Assembly: GCA_902783775.1 (NCBI GenBank)
Contig: CACZSI010000097.1
Coordinates: 20,261 to 84,260, forward strand
Origin: an uncultured Lachnospiraceae bacterium
Lineage (GTDB): Bacteria; Bacillota; Clostridia; Lachnospirales; Lachnospiraceae
Direction of reading: 5' to 3'
DNA: 64,000 nucleotides
Below are positions 35,654 through 44,206 of the stretch, in pieces. How positions within the stretch are numbered: the first letter of the stretch is position 1; each line of letters begins with the position of its first letter. Both the position numbers and the translations under genes were made by a program. The notes beneath the pieces were generated by a model. The model had not been told where the DNA came from, searched no databases, and saw only the letters and a program-made list of their open reading frames with translations.

Positions 35654-35692
35654 ATAATTATCGATTCATTAATGGGGGCAATCAATAATTAT
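35654..35692. other. AT-rich inverted repeat between murE and asnB
   Basis: 13-bp arms (35654-35666 and 35680-35692) with one wobble pair overlap the murE stop codon. No T-run follows in either direction, so a terminator is unlikely. It may be an mRNA stability structure. Confidence 0.35.
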
Positions 35693-37179
35693 AAGATTTC
35701 TTTAATTTCGTCCTCACTAATTATATCCTTTATAAGATCTCTCTCATCCATAGGATATTTAACACCTTCTATTTCCTGATAATCTTCATGGCCTTTTCCG
35801 GCTAAAACTATTACATCGCCATCCTGTGAATTTTTAATGGCATATCTAATAGCTTCCTTTCTATCTAAAATATCAATATATTTTCCAGGCCCCTTCTTAA
35901 TTCCTGTAATAATATCATTTAAGATGTCTTCAGGTTTCTCAAATCTAGGATTATCAGATGTCACAATGGTAAAGTCAGCCATGTTTGATGCCACCTCTCC
36001 CATCTCAAATCTTCTGTCCTTAGAGCGGTTTCCACCGCATCCAAACAATACTACCAGTCTCTTAGGATTGTATTCTCTTAAACAATCCAGTAGACTCTCT
36101 AAGCTCATTGCATTATGAGCATAATCTATCATTAATGTAAAGCGGTCAGATATCTTAACCATTTCAACTCTACCTTTAACGCTAATATCAAGTAACGCCT
36201 TCTCAATTTTCTCCTTGTCAGTTGTAAAATGAGAACAGATAGCAATAGCACACAATGAATTATATACATTAAACTTACCGGGAACATTTATCTCCACAGG
36301 GAAGTTTAATTTTCCTGATAAATCATAAGATATTCCTAACTTACCAGGCTTAGTAAATAATTTAATATTTGATGCGCTAAAGTCATATTCCTCTTTCATT
36401 CCGAAAGTTTCAATCTCACAGGTATGCCCCTTTAATACATCCTCAATAAAGTCAGCATCCATATTTACGATGCCCTGCTTACACTGCTTTAGGAGCTTAG
36501 CTTTAGCATTTTTATAATCATCAAAATCTTCATGCTCATTAGGGCCGATATGATCCGGCTCTAAGTTTGTGAAAATTCCATAGTCAAACTCGATGCCCTC
36601 CACTCTGTGATATTTAAGCGCCTGTGAGGAAACCTCCATAACCACACACTTAATTCCATTATCAAGCATCTTTCTAAATAATCTGTGAACATCAAAAGAT
36701 TCCGGTGTTGTATTTTTAGATGGAATCTTTTCATCACCTATAATTGTCTCTATTGTTCCAATTAAACCTGTCTTAATTCCAACACTCTCTAAGACAGATC
36801 TAACCATATATGCTGTAGTTGTCTTTCCTTTAGTACCTGTAATACCAATAGTAGTTATCTCATCGGCAGGATTATTAAAGAAAGCTGCTGCCATATAAGC
36901 TAGCGCCACCCTGGTATCATCCACCTTTATAACAGTAAGATTTTCATTATAGTCTTTAACATCATCCATTACTATAACAGCAATAGCACCCTTATCGCTT
37001 ACATCACCGATAAAGTTATGCCCATCAAAGCCGGCACCCTTTATGCAGACAAAAACGTCTCTGCTAGAAACTTTTCTAGAATCATTCTGTAAGTTATTAA
37101 CCTCAATATCATCACTACCGTTAATCACTTCATAAGATAACTTCTTTAATAAATCTTTTAAGAGCATATTTTTCTCCAA
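35689..37179 (-). CDS. murE: UDP-MurNAc-L-Ala-D-Glu:meso-DAP ligase MurE
   Basis: 496 aa. Adds the third residue to the peptidoglycan stem. ATP-binding motif GITGTKGKTTTAYMVRS near 115-131; the carbamylated-Lys region follows; DYAHNAMSLESLL near 352; and VTSDNPRFEKPEDIL near 402-416, where DNPR is the signature of ligases that use meso-diaminopimelate rather than lysine. It lies 9 bases after dapF, the gene that makes meso-DAP, a fitting neighbour. Confidence 0.96.
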   Translation of the reverse strand: MEKNMLLKDLLKKLSYEVINGSDDIEVNNLQNDSRKVSSRDVFVCIKGAGFDGHNFIGDVSDKGAIAVIVMDDVKDYNENLTVIKVDDTRVALAYMAAAFFNNPADEITTIGITGTKGKTTTAYMVRSVLESVGIKTGLIGTIETIIGDEKIPSKNTTPESFDVHRLFRKMLDNGIKCVVMEVSSQALKYHRVEGIEFDYGIFTNLEPDHIGPNEHEDFDDYKNAKAKLLKQCKQGIVNMDADFIEDVLKGHTCEIETFGMKEEYDFSASNIKLFTKPGKLGISYDLSGKLNFPVEINVPGKFNVYNSLCAIAICSHFTTDKEKIEKALLDISVKGRVEMVKISDRFTLMIDYAHNAMSLESLLDCLREYNPKRLVVLFGCGGNRSKDRRFEMGEVASNMADFTIVTSDNPRFEKPEDILNDIITGIKKGPGKYIDILDRKEAIRYAIKNSQDGDVIVLAGKGHEDYQEIEGVKYPMDERDLIKDIISEDEIKEIL

Positions 37180-37188
37180 TCCAATTAA

Positions 37189-38022
37189 TTATAGTTCAAT
37201 CTCACCCTCGAATACTGTTGTGGCAGGGCCTGTCATGTAAACTACATTTTCGTCTCTGTCATATTCAATAGTAAGTTTCCCACCTAATAATTCTACAGTT
37301 AGTTTATCCTTAGTGTAACCATTTAAGATACATGCCATACCTACCGCACATGCACCTGTTCCACAGGCTAGAGTTTCTCCTGAACCTCTCTCCCAAACTC
37401 GCATTTTAACATACTCATCATTTATAATTTGAACAAACTCAGTGTTAACTCTCTCAGGGAAAATTTCATTAAACTCAAACTTAGGACCAATTTTTTCAAT
37501 CTCGATAGCATCTGTATCCTCTACAAATGTAACTGCATGAGGATTTCCCATTGAAACACATGTTAATCTGTATTCCTTGCCGTCCACCATAACAGGCTCA
37601 TCAATCATCTCATCCTTATCGCAAATTACAGGAAGTGATTTAACATCTAAATTAGGACTTCCCATATTAACCTTAGCACTAACAACTAAATCATTTTCAG
37701 TATTTACAATAATCTTCTTAATACCTGCATTTGATTCAATATTAATTTCTTTTTTATCTACAATCTTTTTATCGTATACAAACTTAGCTACGCATCTGAT
37801 TCCATTTCCACACATCTGTGCCTCTGAACCATCTGCATTGAAGATTCTCATTTTACAATCTGCAATATCTGATTTATCTACAGTTATCAGTCCATCTGAA
37901 CCGATACCGAAATGTCTGTCACTTACCTTTATTGAAGCCTTTGGTAGGTCATCAATCTTTTCTTCCATTAAATTAACATAAACATAGTCATTGCCACATC
38001 CGTGCATTTTAGTAAATTTCAT
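37189..38022 (-). CDS. dapF: diaminopimelate epimerase
   Basis: 277 aa. Converts LL-DAP to meso-DAP. N-terminal FTKMHGCGNDYVYVNL; the first catalytic Cys is in SEAQMCGNGIRCVAKF near residue 71 and the second in ETLACGTGACAVGMA near 220. It lies in the order scpB-dapF-murE, 22 bases after scpB and 9 before murE. The product of DapF is the substrate of MurE. Confidence 0.97.
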   Translation of the reverse strand: MKFTKMHGCGNDYVYVNLMEEKIDDLPKASIKVSDRHFGIGSDGLITVDKSDIADCKMRIFNADGSEAQMCGNGIRCVAKFVYDKKIVDKKEINIESNAGIKKIIVNTENDLVVSAKVNMGSPNLDVKSLPVICDKDEMIDEPVMVDGKEYRLTCVSMGNPHAVTFVEDTDAIEIEKIGPKFEFNEIFPERVNTEFVQIINDEYVKMRVWERGSGETLACGTGACAVGMACILNGYTKDKLTVELLGGKLTIEYDRDENVVYMTGPATTVFEGEIEL

Positions 38023-38044
38023 ATTATCTCCTATCTTCTATACA

Positions 38045-38614
38045 TTAATCATTTGATTTTAGAGTTACTTCTTCCTCTGCCTCATTCTTAAATTCGTCAA
38101 TCATTTCCTGATTGATAATTGGTAGGCTGTCGGCATTGTCAACGCCGAATCTTCTTAAAAATTCCTCAGTTGTACCAAACAAAATCGGTCTACCAGGTGT
38201 ATCTAATCTTCCCACCTCACAAACCAATTGATACTCTACTAATTTATTTACAGCAAAATCAGATTTAACACCTCTAATCTGCTCGATCTCAGTTTTAGTA
38301 ACCGGCTGCTTATATGCAATAATAGATAAAGTCTCCATCATAACATCTGTGATAACCTGTCTTTTAGGTTGCTTAGCAATCTTAATTAGCGCCTCATACA
38401 TTTCCGGCTTAGTGCACATCTGATATGAACCATCTAACTCGATTATCTTAATGCCTCTATTATCATTCTCTAATTCTTTCTGCATTGCCTTTACAGCTTT
38501 TCTAATATCCTTTGTAGGTACCTCAAGGGCTTTTGCTATCTTAGTTGCCTCCACAGATTCACCCATTGTAAATAATATTGCCTCTATGGATGCCTTTAAT
38601 GTATTCTCTTCCAT
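38045..38614 (-). CDS. scpB: segregation and condensation protein ScpB
   Basis: 189 aa. Two winged-helix domains (SIEAILFTMGESVEATKIAKAL near residues 9-30; MMETLSIIAYKQPVTKTEIEQIRGVKSDFAV near 91-121 as landmarks by their ending IRGVKSDFAV). It forms the condensin core with SMC and ScpA. It starts 2 bases after scpA. SMC is coded in the same window at 9.8-13.4 kb. Confidence 0.95.
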   Translation of the reverse strand: MEENTLKASIEAILFTMGESVEATKIAKALEVPTKDIRKAVKAMQKELENDNRGIKIIELDGSYQMCTKPEMYEALIKIAKQPKRQVITDVMMETLSIIAYKQPVTKTEIEQIRGVKSDFAVNKLVEYQLVCEVGRLDTPGRPILFGTTEEFLRRFGVDNADSLPIINQEMIDEFKNEAEEEVTLKSND

Positions 38615-38616
38615 AT

Positions 38617-39360
38617 TTATCCTTTCGCCTCAATAATAATATCGTCGAATGTATTTTTCTGAATTACAGTAATCTGTCCCATCTTTATAAGTTCTAACAC
38701 TGCTAGGAAAGAGACAATTACATTCATCTTACCTTCCTGCTTTTCTAGAAGTTTCTTAAAACTACACTTCTTCTGTTTCTTAATAGCATGGGTAACAAAT
38801 TCAATTTTATCAGGAAGGCTTACTTCCTCCATCTCGATTTTTCCAAACTTACTTCTCATTGGGTCAATCTTATCTTCCTGACGTCTTAGAACCATTTGGA
38901 AAATATCATTAAGTTTAGAGAAATCCACTCCGGATAACAATTCATCTAAATTAACCGGTGGCTCATATTTTAAGACTTCCTTAGGAATATCTGCAGCCCT
39001 ATATAATGACTTTCCTGCATAAACCTGCATATCTCTAAGCTCTATGGCGGCATACTTATATTTCTTATATTCTATAAGTCTCTCCACCAACTCTGCTCTA
39101 GGGTCAATATCCTCACCGTTTTCATCCTTCTCCTTAGGCAATAGCATACGACTTTTAATATCAATTAAAGTGGCTGCCATAACTAAAAATTCGCTGGCCA
39201 TATCCAAGTCTTCTTTTGGCATATTATTTACATACTCTAAGTATTGATCTGTAATCTCAACTATAGGAATGTCATAAATATCCACTTTATTTTTTTCTAT
39301 AAGATGCAATAGAAGATCTAGCGGACCTTCAAATGCCTCTAATTTAAACTCTAAATTCAT
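38617..39360 (-). CDS. scpA: segregation and condensation protein ScpA (kleisin)
   Basis: 247 aa. N-terminal FEGPLDLLLHLIEKNKVDIYDIPI near residues 9-32 is the kleisin signature, followed by ITDQYLEYVNNM and MAATLIDIKSRMLLP. The C-terminal winged helix (VSFLAVLELIKMGQITVIQ) binds the SMC head. It follows the LTA-synthase-like gene by 76 bases and is coupled to scpB. Confidence 0.95.
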   Translation of the reverse strand: MNLEFKLEAFEGPLDLLLHLIEKNKVDIYDIPIVEITDQYLEYVNNMPKEDLDMASEFLVMAATLIDIKSRMLLPKEKDENGEDIDPRAELVERLIEYKKYKYAAIELRDMQVYAGKSLYRAADIPKEVLKYEPPVNLDELLSGVDFSKLNDIFQMVLRRQEDKIDPMRSKFGKIEMEEVSLPDKIEFVTHAIKKQKKCSFKKLLEKQEGKMNVIVSFLAVLELIKMGQITVIQKNTFDDIIIEAKG

Positions 39361-39436
39361 TTCTTACTCCCAAAAGAATAATTTTCCAAAAGTAAATTTT
39401 ATCAAAAAAACTATTTTATTTCTACCTAATAAAGGC

Positions 39437-41557
39437 TTATTTATTTTTTGATTTAGATTTCTTTTTCTTAGCCTTCTTAGACTTTGTACTATCTTTTTTA
39501 TAGTCCTTATCCTCGCTTTGATATACGAAAACATCTGTCTCATCAATCAATGATCCCTCAGCATCAATCTGGCCAATCTTAACCACATCATTTTCCTTTA
39601 ACTCAGGGCACTTAGCAATTAATGTATTAGAGTCTAAGTACTCAGTCTCCATCTTGTTTTCTTCCACATAGACATTGCTGGCTCTGGTAAAGTTTTTACC
39701 ATAAACCATAACATTGCCGTCATCGTCATTAAGTGGAGAAACAGATTTTATAATAATATCCTTAATACCCAACTTAACCTCTGTAGGCTTATAAGGATTA
39801 GCACCTAATTTAGCTAATCTGTCGCCGTATAACATATCATACTCTAAAGTATGTAATCCATCTAAATATTTTTCGTTTAGGCGAACCTTATCATTTAAAT
39901 GTTTCTGATTATATGAATTGATATCTCCTGAGTCCATTCCTAACTCTTTTAGAATCTTAGCCTCTAACTGGAATGCCTCAATTTCTCCACCCTTATATTG
40001 GTTCTTAAAGTTAGACCAAATAAAATATGGAGTCTGATATACATTTTTATTCTTTAAATCCTCAGACTTAATTCCCAAACTAGGAATATGATCTCCGTAA
40101 AATACTATAACTGTATCTTCCTTAACCTTCTTTACTGCCTTAATTAGTTTCTTAACAAAGCTGTCCATCTCGTTAGTTTGGCTGGCATAGTATTCAATCT
40201 GGTTAAGTTTATCTTCCTCGTCATACTCTTCGTTTACTGCCTTAACCTTTATTGGATATTCCTCATCTAACTCTGTAGGATAGCTGCCATGTCCCTGTAC
40301 AGAAATAGCATAGACGAAATCCTGATTCTTAGTAGACTTCATTGAATCTATAATATATTTAACTAAATACTTATCTTTAAGCCAGCCCACCTTATTAGTC
40401 TCTGTGGCATCCATATATTCTGAGCTGGTAAATGTGTTATATCCTAAATTACAGAACACTTTATTTCTTCCATAGAAAGTAGCTGTATTATTGTGAACTG
40501 CATGAGATGTATATCCGTAATCCTTTAAGTTATAACAAATACTCTCACATGAATTCTTAGTTAATACAGTCTTAAATGGATATTCTCCCGGTCCGAAATC
40601 TTCAAGGTTCATACCTGTCATAATCTCAAACTCTGTATTTACAGTTCCCGCTCCCACTACCGGCACATTTAAATAACCTGATGGATATTTTTTCATATAC
40701 TTAGTGTAATTAGGTGTAGGATCTGATGATAGTTCCACAGTCTTTAACTCTTTTAGGTCAAAGAATGACTCTAATTGAACAAAAATAATATTAGGCTTTT
40801 TCTTAACTTTCTTAGCCTCACCTCTATTATCAGTAATATCCTTAATGGTTTTATCTGAATAATCACTTGGCTTCTTAACTCCGGTATTTACAATACTATT
40901 AGTAAAGCAATAAACAAAGCCATAATCCTCATACGCATTTCTAAGATTTCCAAACTGCTTAGGAATTAATTTAGAACCAATGGCTAAGTTAATCATTCCG
41001 GCATAGAAAATAACTATAAAGAATATTCCAAGTCCTGATTTAATATAGTTAACCTTTTCTCTCTTTTTAGGCGCTTTAACATAAAAATAGATAAGAGCTG
41101 CAATAATTAAAATTATTCCTAATACAGTTAATGCAATATGCCATACCTTAAAATACTTTTTAATCATTGGAATAGCATTATCAATCAACAGAAAATCCAC
41201 TCCTGTAAAAGGTGTAACTCTATTAGATATTAAAATTTTATCAATAACGCCTAATATAAACCATATTGTGGACAATAACGCCACGAAAAACATCCTGTTT
41301 TTAACAAAAAAGCAAAGGCTTAGTGTAATCAGGATAATAACTACATTACATAAAAAAACATAAGGATTAGCAATAAGCATGTATATGCCTTTTATTAAGC
41401 TTCCCCTTATAATACATTCAATCAGGAAATTTAGCGCAAAAGATATTATAAAGATAGTAAAGAATATATGTTCCTGAAAAGCCTCAGTGATTTTATTCTT
41501 CATCCAATGCACATTGTCATTTATTCCTTTTTTTATTTCATCTATATAATAATTCAT
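39437..41557 (-). CDS. LTA synthase-like sulfatase-family membrane enzyme with C-terminal IPT/TIG-like domain
   Basis: 706 aa. Five membrane helices in residues 35-205, then an extracellular alkaline-phosphatase-type domain: metal-binding Glu in FVQLESFFDL, nucleophile Thr in GAGTVNTEFEIMTG, and YGDHIPSLG near residue 490. This architecture polymerises glycerol-phosphate on glycolipids (LtaS) or makes related polymers. Residues about 605-685 (SVSPLNDDDGNVMVYGKNF, ...TRASNVYVEENKM) look like an IPT/TIG beta-sandwich, not usual in LtaS, and the last 25 residues are Lys/Ser-rich. It is divergent from aroF. Confidence 0.85.
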   Translation of the reverse strand: MNYYIDEIKKGINDNVHWMKNKITEAFQEHIFFTIFIISFALNFLIECIIRGSLIKGIYMLIANPYVFLCNVVIILITLSLCFFVKNRMFFVALLSTIWFILGVIDKILISNRVTPFTGVDFLLIDNAIPMIKKYFKVWHIALTVLGIILIIAALIYFYVKAPKKREKVNYIKSGLGIFFIVIFYAGMINLAIGSKLIPKQFGNLRNAYEDYGFVYCFTNSIVNTGVKKPSDYSDKTIKDITDNRGEAKKVKKKPNIIFVQLESFFDLKELKTVELSSDPTPNYTKYMKKYPSGYLNVPVVGAGTVNTEFEIMTGMNLEDFGPGEYPFKTVLTKNSCESICYNLKDYGYTSHAVHNNTATFYGRNKVFCNLGYNTFTSSEYMDATETNKVGWLKDKYLVKYIIDSMKSTKNQDFVYAISVQGHGSYPTELDEEYPIKVKAVNEEYDEEDKLNQIEYYASQTNEMDSFVKKLIKAVKKVKEDTVIVFYGDHIPSLGIKSEDLKNKNVYQTPYFIWSNFKNQYKGGEIEAFQLEAKILKELGMDSGDINSYNQKHLNDKVRLNEKYLDGLHTLEYDMLYGDRLAKLGANPYKPTEVKLGIKDIIIKSVSPLNDDDGNVMVYGKNFTRASNVYVEENKMETEYLDSNTLIAKCPELKENDVVKIGQIDAEGSLIDETDVFVYQSEDKDYKKDSTKSKKAKKKKSKSKNK

Positions 41558-41660
41558 GATTCCTCCACCGAAAATCCGTATTTTTTCTAAAATATATTTT
41601 CCCCCTAAATAATCATTATATTACATAATAATATTTTTTTCACTAATTAATTCTACCATA

Positions 41661-41688
41661 TTGATTTAATGCTTTAAAGTGTTATAAT
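41661..41688 (+). promoter_or_regulatory. promoter of the DAHP synthase gene
   Basis: TTGATT (41661-41666), 16 bases, TATAAT (41683-41688), 23 bases before the start codon. Confidence 0.68.
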
Positions 41689-41711
41689 ACTAAATATTGG
41701 AGGTGTATATT

Positions 41712-42740
41712 ATGAACAATACTTTTTTAAGAAAATTACCAACACCACAGGAAATCAAGATACAGTATCCTGTTCCTGAGTCTGTGGCTAAGCAAAAAGA
41801 AATTAACGACAAGGAAATCAGAGACATCTTTACAGGAAAAGATGATCGATTTGTCCTAGTTATAGGACCTTGTTCTGCTGACAATCAGGAAGCTGTGGAA
41901 GATTATATTTCCAGACTTAGAACAGTTCAGGATAAGGTTAAAGATAAAATCTATATTATCCCTAGAGTTTATACTAATAAACCTAGAACAACAGGTAAGG
42001 GTTATAAGGGAATGCTTCATCAGCCAGACCCAGAAAAGAAACCTGACTTACTTCAGGGATTAATCACAATCCGTCAGATGTTCTTAAAGATTATGGAGGA
42101 CACTAAATTCCCTCTAGCTGACGAGATGTTATATCCTGAAAATGCCAGATATTTTTCTGACTGTCTTTCATATGTAGCTATTGGAGCTCGTTCAGTGGAA
42201 GATCAGCAGCATAGACTAACAGCCAGCGGATTAGATATCCCTGTAGGAATGAAGAATCCTACTAGCGGCGACTTAACTATTATGCTTAACTCTATTGAAG
42301 CTGCTCAGTCAGAGCATTCATTCTTATACAGAGGTTGGGATGTAGAAACAACAGGTAATGATTTAGCACATGCTATTTTAAGAGGAGCTGTTAACCAGTA
42401 CGGACAGTGCATTCCAAACTATCACTATGAAGATATCTTAAATCTTTATAATTTATATAAAGAAAAAGGATTTGAAAATCCGGCAGTTATCATTGATACA
42501 AACCATTCTAATTCTAATAAACAGTATAAAGAACAGATTAGAATTGCTAAGGAAATTGTACATAACAGAAATTATAATCCTGAACTTAAGTCATTTATCA
42601 AAGGACTTATGATTGAAAGTTATATTGAAGAAGGAAATCAGAAAGTAACTGACCATTGCTATGGTAAATCTATTACAGATCCATGTTTAGGATGGGAAGA
42701 TACAGAAAAATTAATTCTTGATATTGCTCAGTTAGTATAA
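41712..42740 (+). CDS. aroF: 3-deoxy-7-phosphoheptulonate synthase (AroF/G/H class)
   Basis: 342 aa with the chosen start. First step of the shikimate pathway, joining PEP and erythrose 4-phosphate. Type I-alpha signature: LVIGPCSADNQEAVEDY near 47-63, RVYTNKPRTTGKGYKGM near 87-103, GARSVEDQQHRLTASGLDIPVGMKNPTSG region near 158-186 (landmark GARSVEDQQHR), and IDTNHSNSNKQYKEQ near 262. ATG 41712 follows TGGAGG at 41698-41703; the frame could start at a TTG at 41697, but that overlaps the Shine-Dalgarno. Own promoter and a shared terminator, so it is monocistronic. Confidence 0.95.
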   Translation: MNNTFLRKLPTPQEIKIQYPVPESVAKQKEINDKEIRDIFTGKDDRFVLVIGPCSADNQEAVEDYISRLRTVQDKVKDKIYIIPRVYTNKPRTTGKGYKGMLHQPDPEKKPDLLQGLITIRQMFLKIMEDTKFPLADEMLYPENARYFSDCLSYVAIGARSVEDQQHRLTASGLDIPVGMKNPTSGDLTIMLNSIEAAQSEHSFLYRGWDVETTGNDLAHAILRGAVNQYGQCIPNYHYEDILNLYNLYKEKGFENPAVIIDTNHSNSNKQYKEQIRIAKEIVHNRNYNPELKSFIKGLMIESYIEEGNQKVTDHCYGKSITDPCLGWEDTEKLILDIAQLV

Positions 42741-42744
42741 TATT

Positions 42745-42777
42745 AAAAGCTTGATAGAAATTCTCTATCAAGCTTTT
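42745..42777. terminator. bidirectional terminator between aroF and the XerD homologue
   Basis: A perfect 14-bp stem (42745-42758 with 42764-42777) with a 5-base loop has a T-run on each side and serves both converging genes. Confidence 0.9.
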
Positions 42778-43635
42778 TTAATTCTTTAATCTTTTATTGT
42801 TATTAGTTAAAAACCTCTGGGTAGATAAATCAGATGTAAATCCCATTAGTTCTTTTACCTCATCAATATCCACACCGCAGACAATCATATGTGAAGCAAA
42901 TGAGTTTCTAATCATATTAGGGGTAATATCTTTCTCTATTCCCACTTTTTTTCCGTAACTCTTTATAAGCTTCCAAAATCCCTGTCTACTCATTTTATTT
43001 CCATAAACATTAGGGAATAACACCCCTGAATCAGTTTTAGATATTCCTTCTCTTCCGTTCTTAAGATATTCGTCTAGTGCCACCTTAGCCACTTTTTGAA
43101 ATTCTACTTTTCTAACACCCTTACTTGTAGAACAAATTAGATAAGAATTAGATTCATTTAGATGTATATCATCCACCTTTAGTTCAATTAACTCAGACAC
43201 CTTAAGTCCTGTAGCATACATTAATTCTAGCATAGCCTTATCTCTTAATTCCTTAGGAGACTTACCGCTAGGCTGACTTAACAAAAGGTCTACCTCTTCT
43301 TCCGTCAAAATTTCCGGCTTAGTTTTTTCAAGTTTAGGCTTTCTTATAGAAAGAGATGGATTTTTTTCTATCATCCCCTCCTCTAGAGCATAAACAAAAA
43401 ATTCTTTAATCGAGGCAATGTTTCTACAAACAGTAGAAGGCTTCTTATTATCATTTAGATATTCAATATACTTATTTAACTTATCCTTAGATATCTTAGG
43501 AATATCATTAGTTGATTTAACCTTCATATAGCTAAGCATATTTTTAACATCTATTGAATAAGAAACCTCAGTGTTTTTCGAAAGATTCTTTTTATTATGT
43601 AATTTTATAACAAACTCATTTATTATTTCATTCAT
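42778..43635 (-). CDS. XerD-like tyrosine recombinase homologue lacking the catalytic residues
   Basis: 285 aa, full length, no internal stop. The N-terminal SAM-like core-binding domain (SYSIDVKNMLSYM, NIASIKEFFVYALEEG) and the C-terminal catalytic fold align with XerD throughout (RDKAMLELMYATGLKVSEL, MSRQGFWKLIKSYGKKVGI). However, the catalytic residues differ: Arg is Lys145, the first His is Asn240, the next His is Asn244, the third-box His is Phe266 and the nucleophilic Tyr is Phe275. Only Arg243 of the active site is kept. The lysine of the beta-hairpin is also unclear. DNA cleavage by the usual chemistry is not expected. It follows nudF (23 bases) in a proC-nudF-xerD unit, the place where xerD is found in many Firmicutes. 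Confidence 0.88.
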   Translation of the reverse strand: MNEIINEFVIKLHNKKNLSKNTEVSYSIDVKNMLSYMKVKSTNDIPKISKDKLNKYIEYLNDNKKPSTVCRNIASIKEFFVYALEEGMIEKNPSLSIRKPKLEKTKPEILTEEEVDLLLSQPSGKSPKELRDKAMLELMYATGLKVSELIELKVDDIHLNESNSYLICSTSKGVRKVEFQKVAKVALDEYLKNGREGISKTDSGVLFPNVYGNKMSRQGFWKLIKSYGKKVGIEKDITPNMIRNSFASHMIVCGVDIDEVKELMGFTSDLSTQRFLTNNNKRLKN

Positions 43636-43658
43636 AATATCTCCTTCTTAAACCACCT

Positions 43659-44198
43659 CTACTGATTCTTGTATTTTAATACATATGTTGTGATAGCAGC
43701 CACTGTTTTAGCATCTGTTATCTCATTATTCATAATTTTATCAATTAACTCCTGTGGCTCATATGCCTCTAACTCAATATCTTCATCCTGATCGAAATTC
43801 TGTCTTCCCGGCATTAGATTAAAAGCCACATAAATATCTATAATCTCACCTGAGTATGCAATGGCAGGTACTAAAGTCTGTAAAAAAACTATATCTTTAG
43901 CCTTATATCCTGTTTCTTCCTCCAGTTCTCTAGTGGCAGTCTTTAATGTAGGCTCATCCTCGGTATCCTTTGCTCCCGCAGGAATCTCCAATGCGAAATC
44001 TTCAATAGTGTTTCTCCACTGTCTCACCATTAATATTTTTCCGTCATCCATTACAGGTACAATAGCAGCAGCTCCTTTGTGATGGAGATAATCCCACTTA
44101 ACATTATTGCCCTTAGATGTCACTATCTCATCTTCACAAAAATCTAATATTTTTCCTTCATACACAACTTTTCTGTTTATTCTGTTAAACTTCTTCAT
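43659..44198 (-). CDS. nudF: NUDIX hydrolase, ADP-ribose pyrophosphatase type
   Basis: 179 aa. Splits ADP-ribose to AMP and ribose 5-phosphate. The NUDIX box runs from Gly75 (EIPAGAKDTEDEP) to RELEEETGY at 90-98; the Glu cluster that binds metal is intact, but there is one extra residue between the first Gly and the first acidic position. The N-terminal beta strands (GKILDFCEDEIVTSKG) are typical of ADP-ribose pyrophosphatases. It lies 8 bases after proC and 23 before the XerD homologue. Confidence 0.9.
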   Translation of the reverse strand: MKKFNRINRKVVYEGKILDFCEDEIVTSKGNNVKWDYLHHKGAAAIVPVMDDGKILMVRQWRNTIEDFALEIPAGAKDTEDEPTLKTATRELEEETGYKAKDIVFLQTLVPAIAYSGEIIDIYVAFNLMPGRQNFDQDEDIELEAYEPQELIDKIMNNEITDAKTVAAITTYVLKYKNQ

Positions 44199-44206
44199 AA
44201 TTTCTC

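Noticed and set aside
39364-39546. Small minus-strand frame between scpA and the LTA-synthase-like gene
   Set aside because: It largely overlaps the end of the LTA-synthase-like gene in another frame, has no Shine-Dalgarno and an odd composition; shadow of the Lys-rich tail.
42778-43635. Integrase of a mobile element
   Set aside because: No att-like repeats, cargo or phage genes; the protein aligns with chromosomal XerD and sits with nudF and proC.
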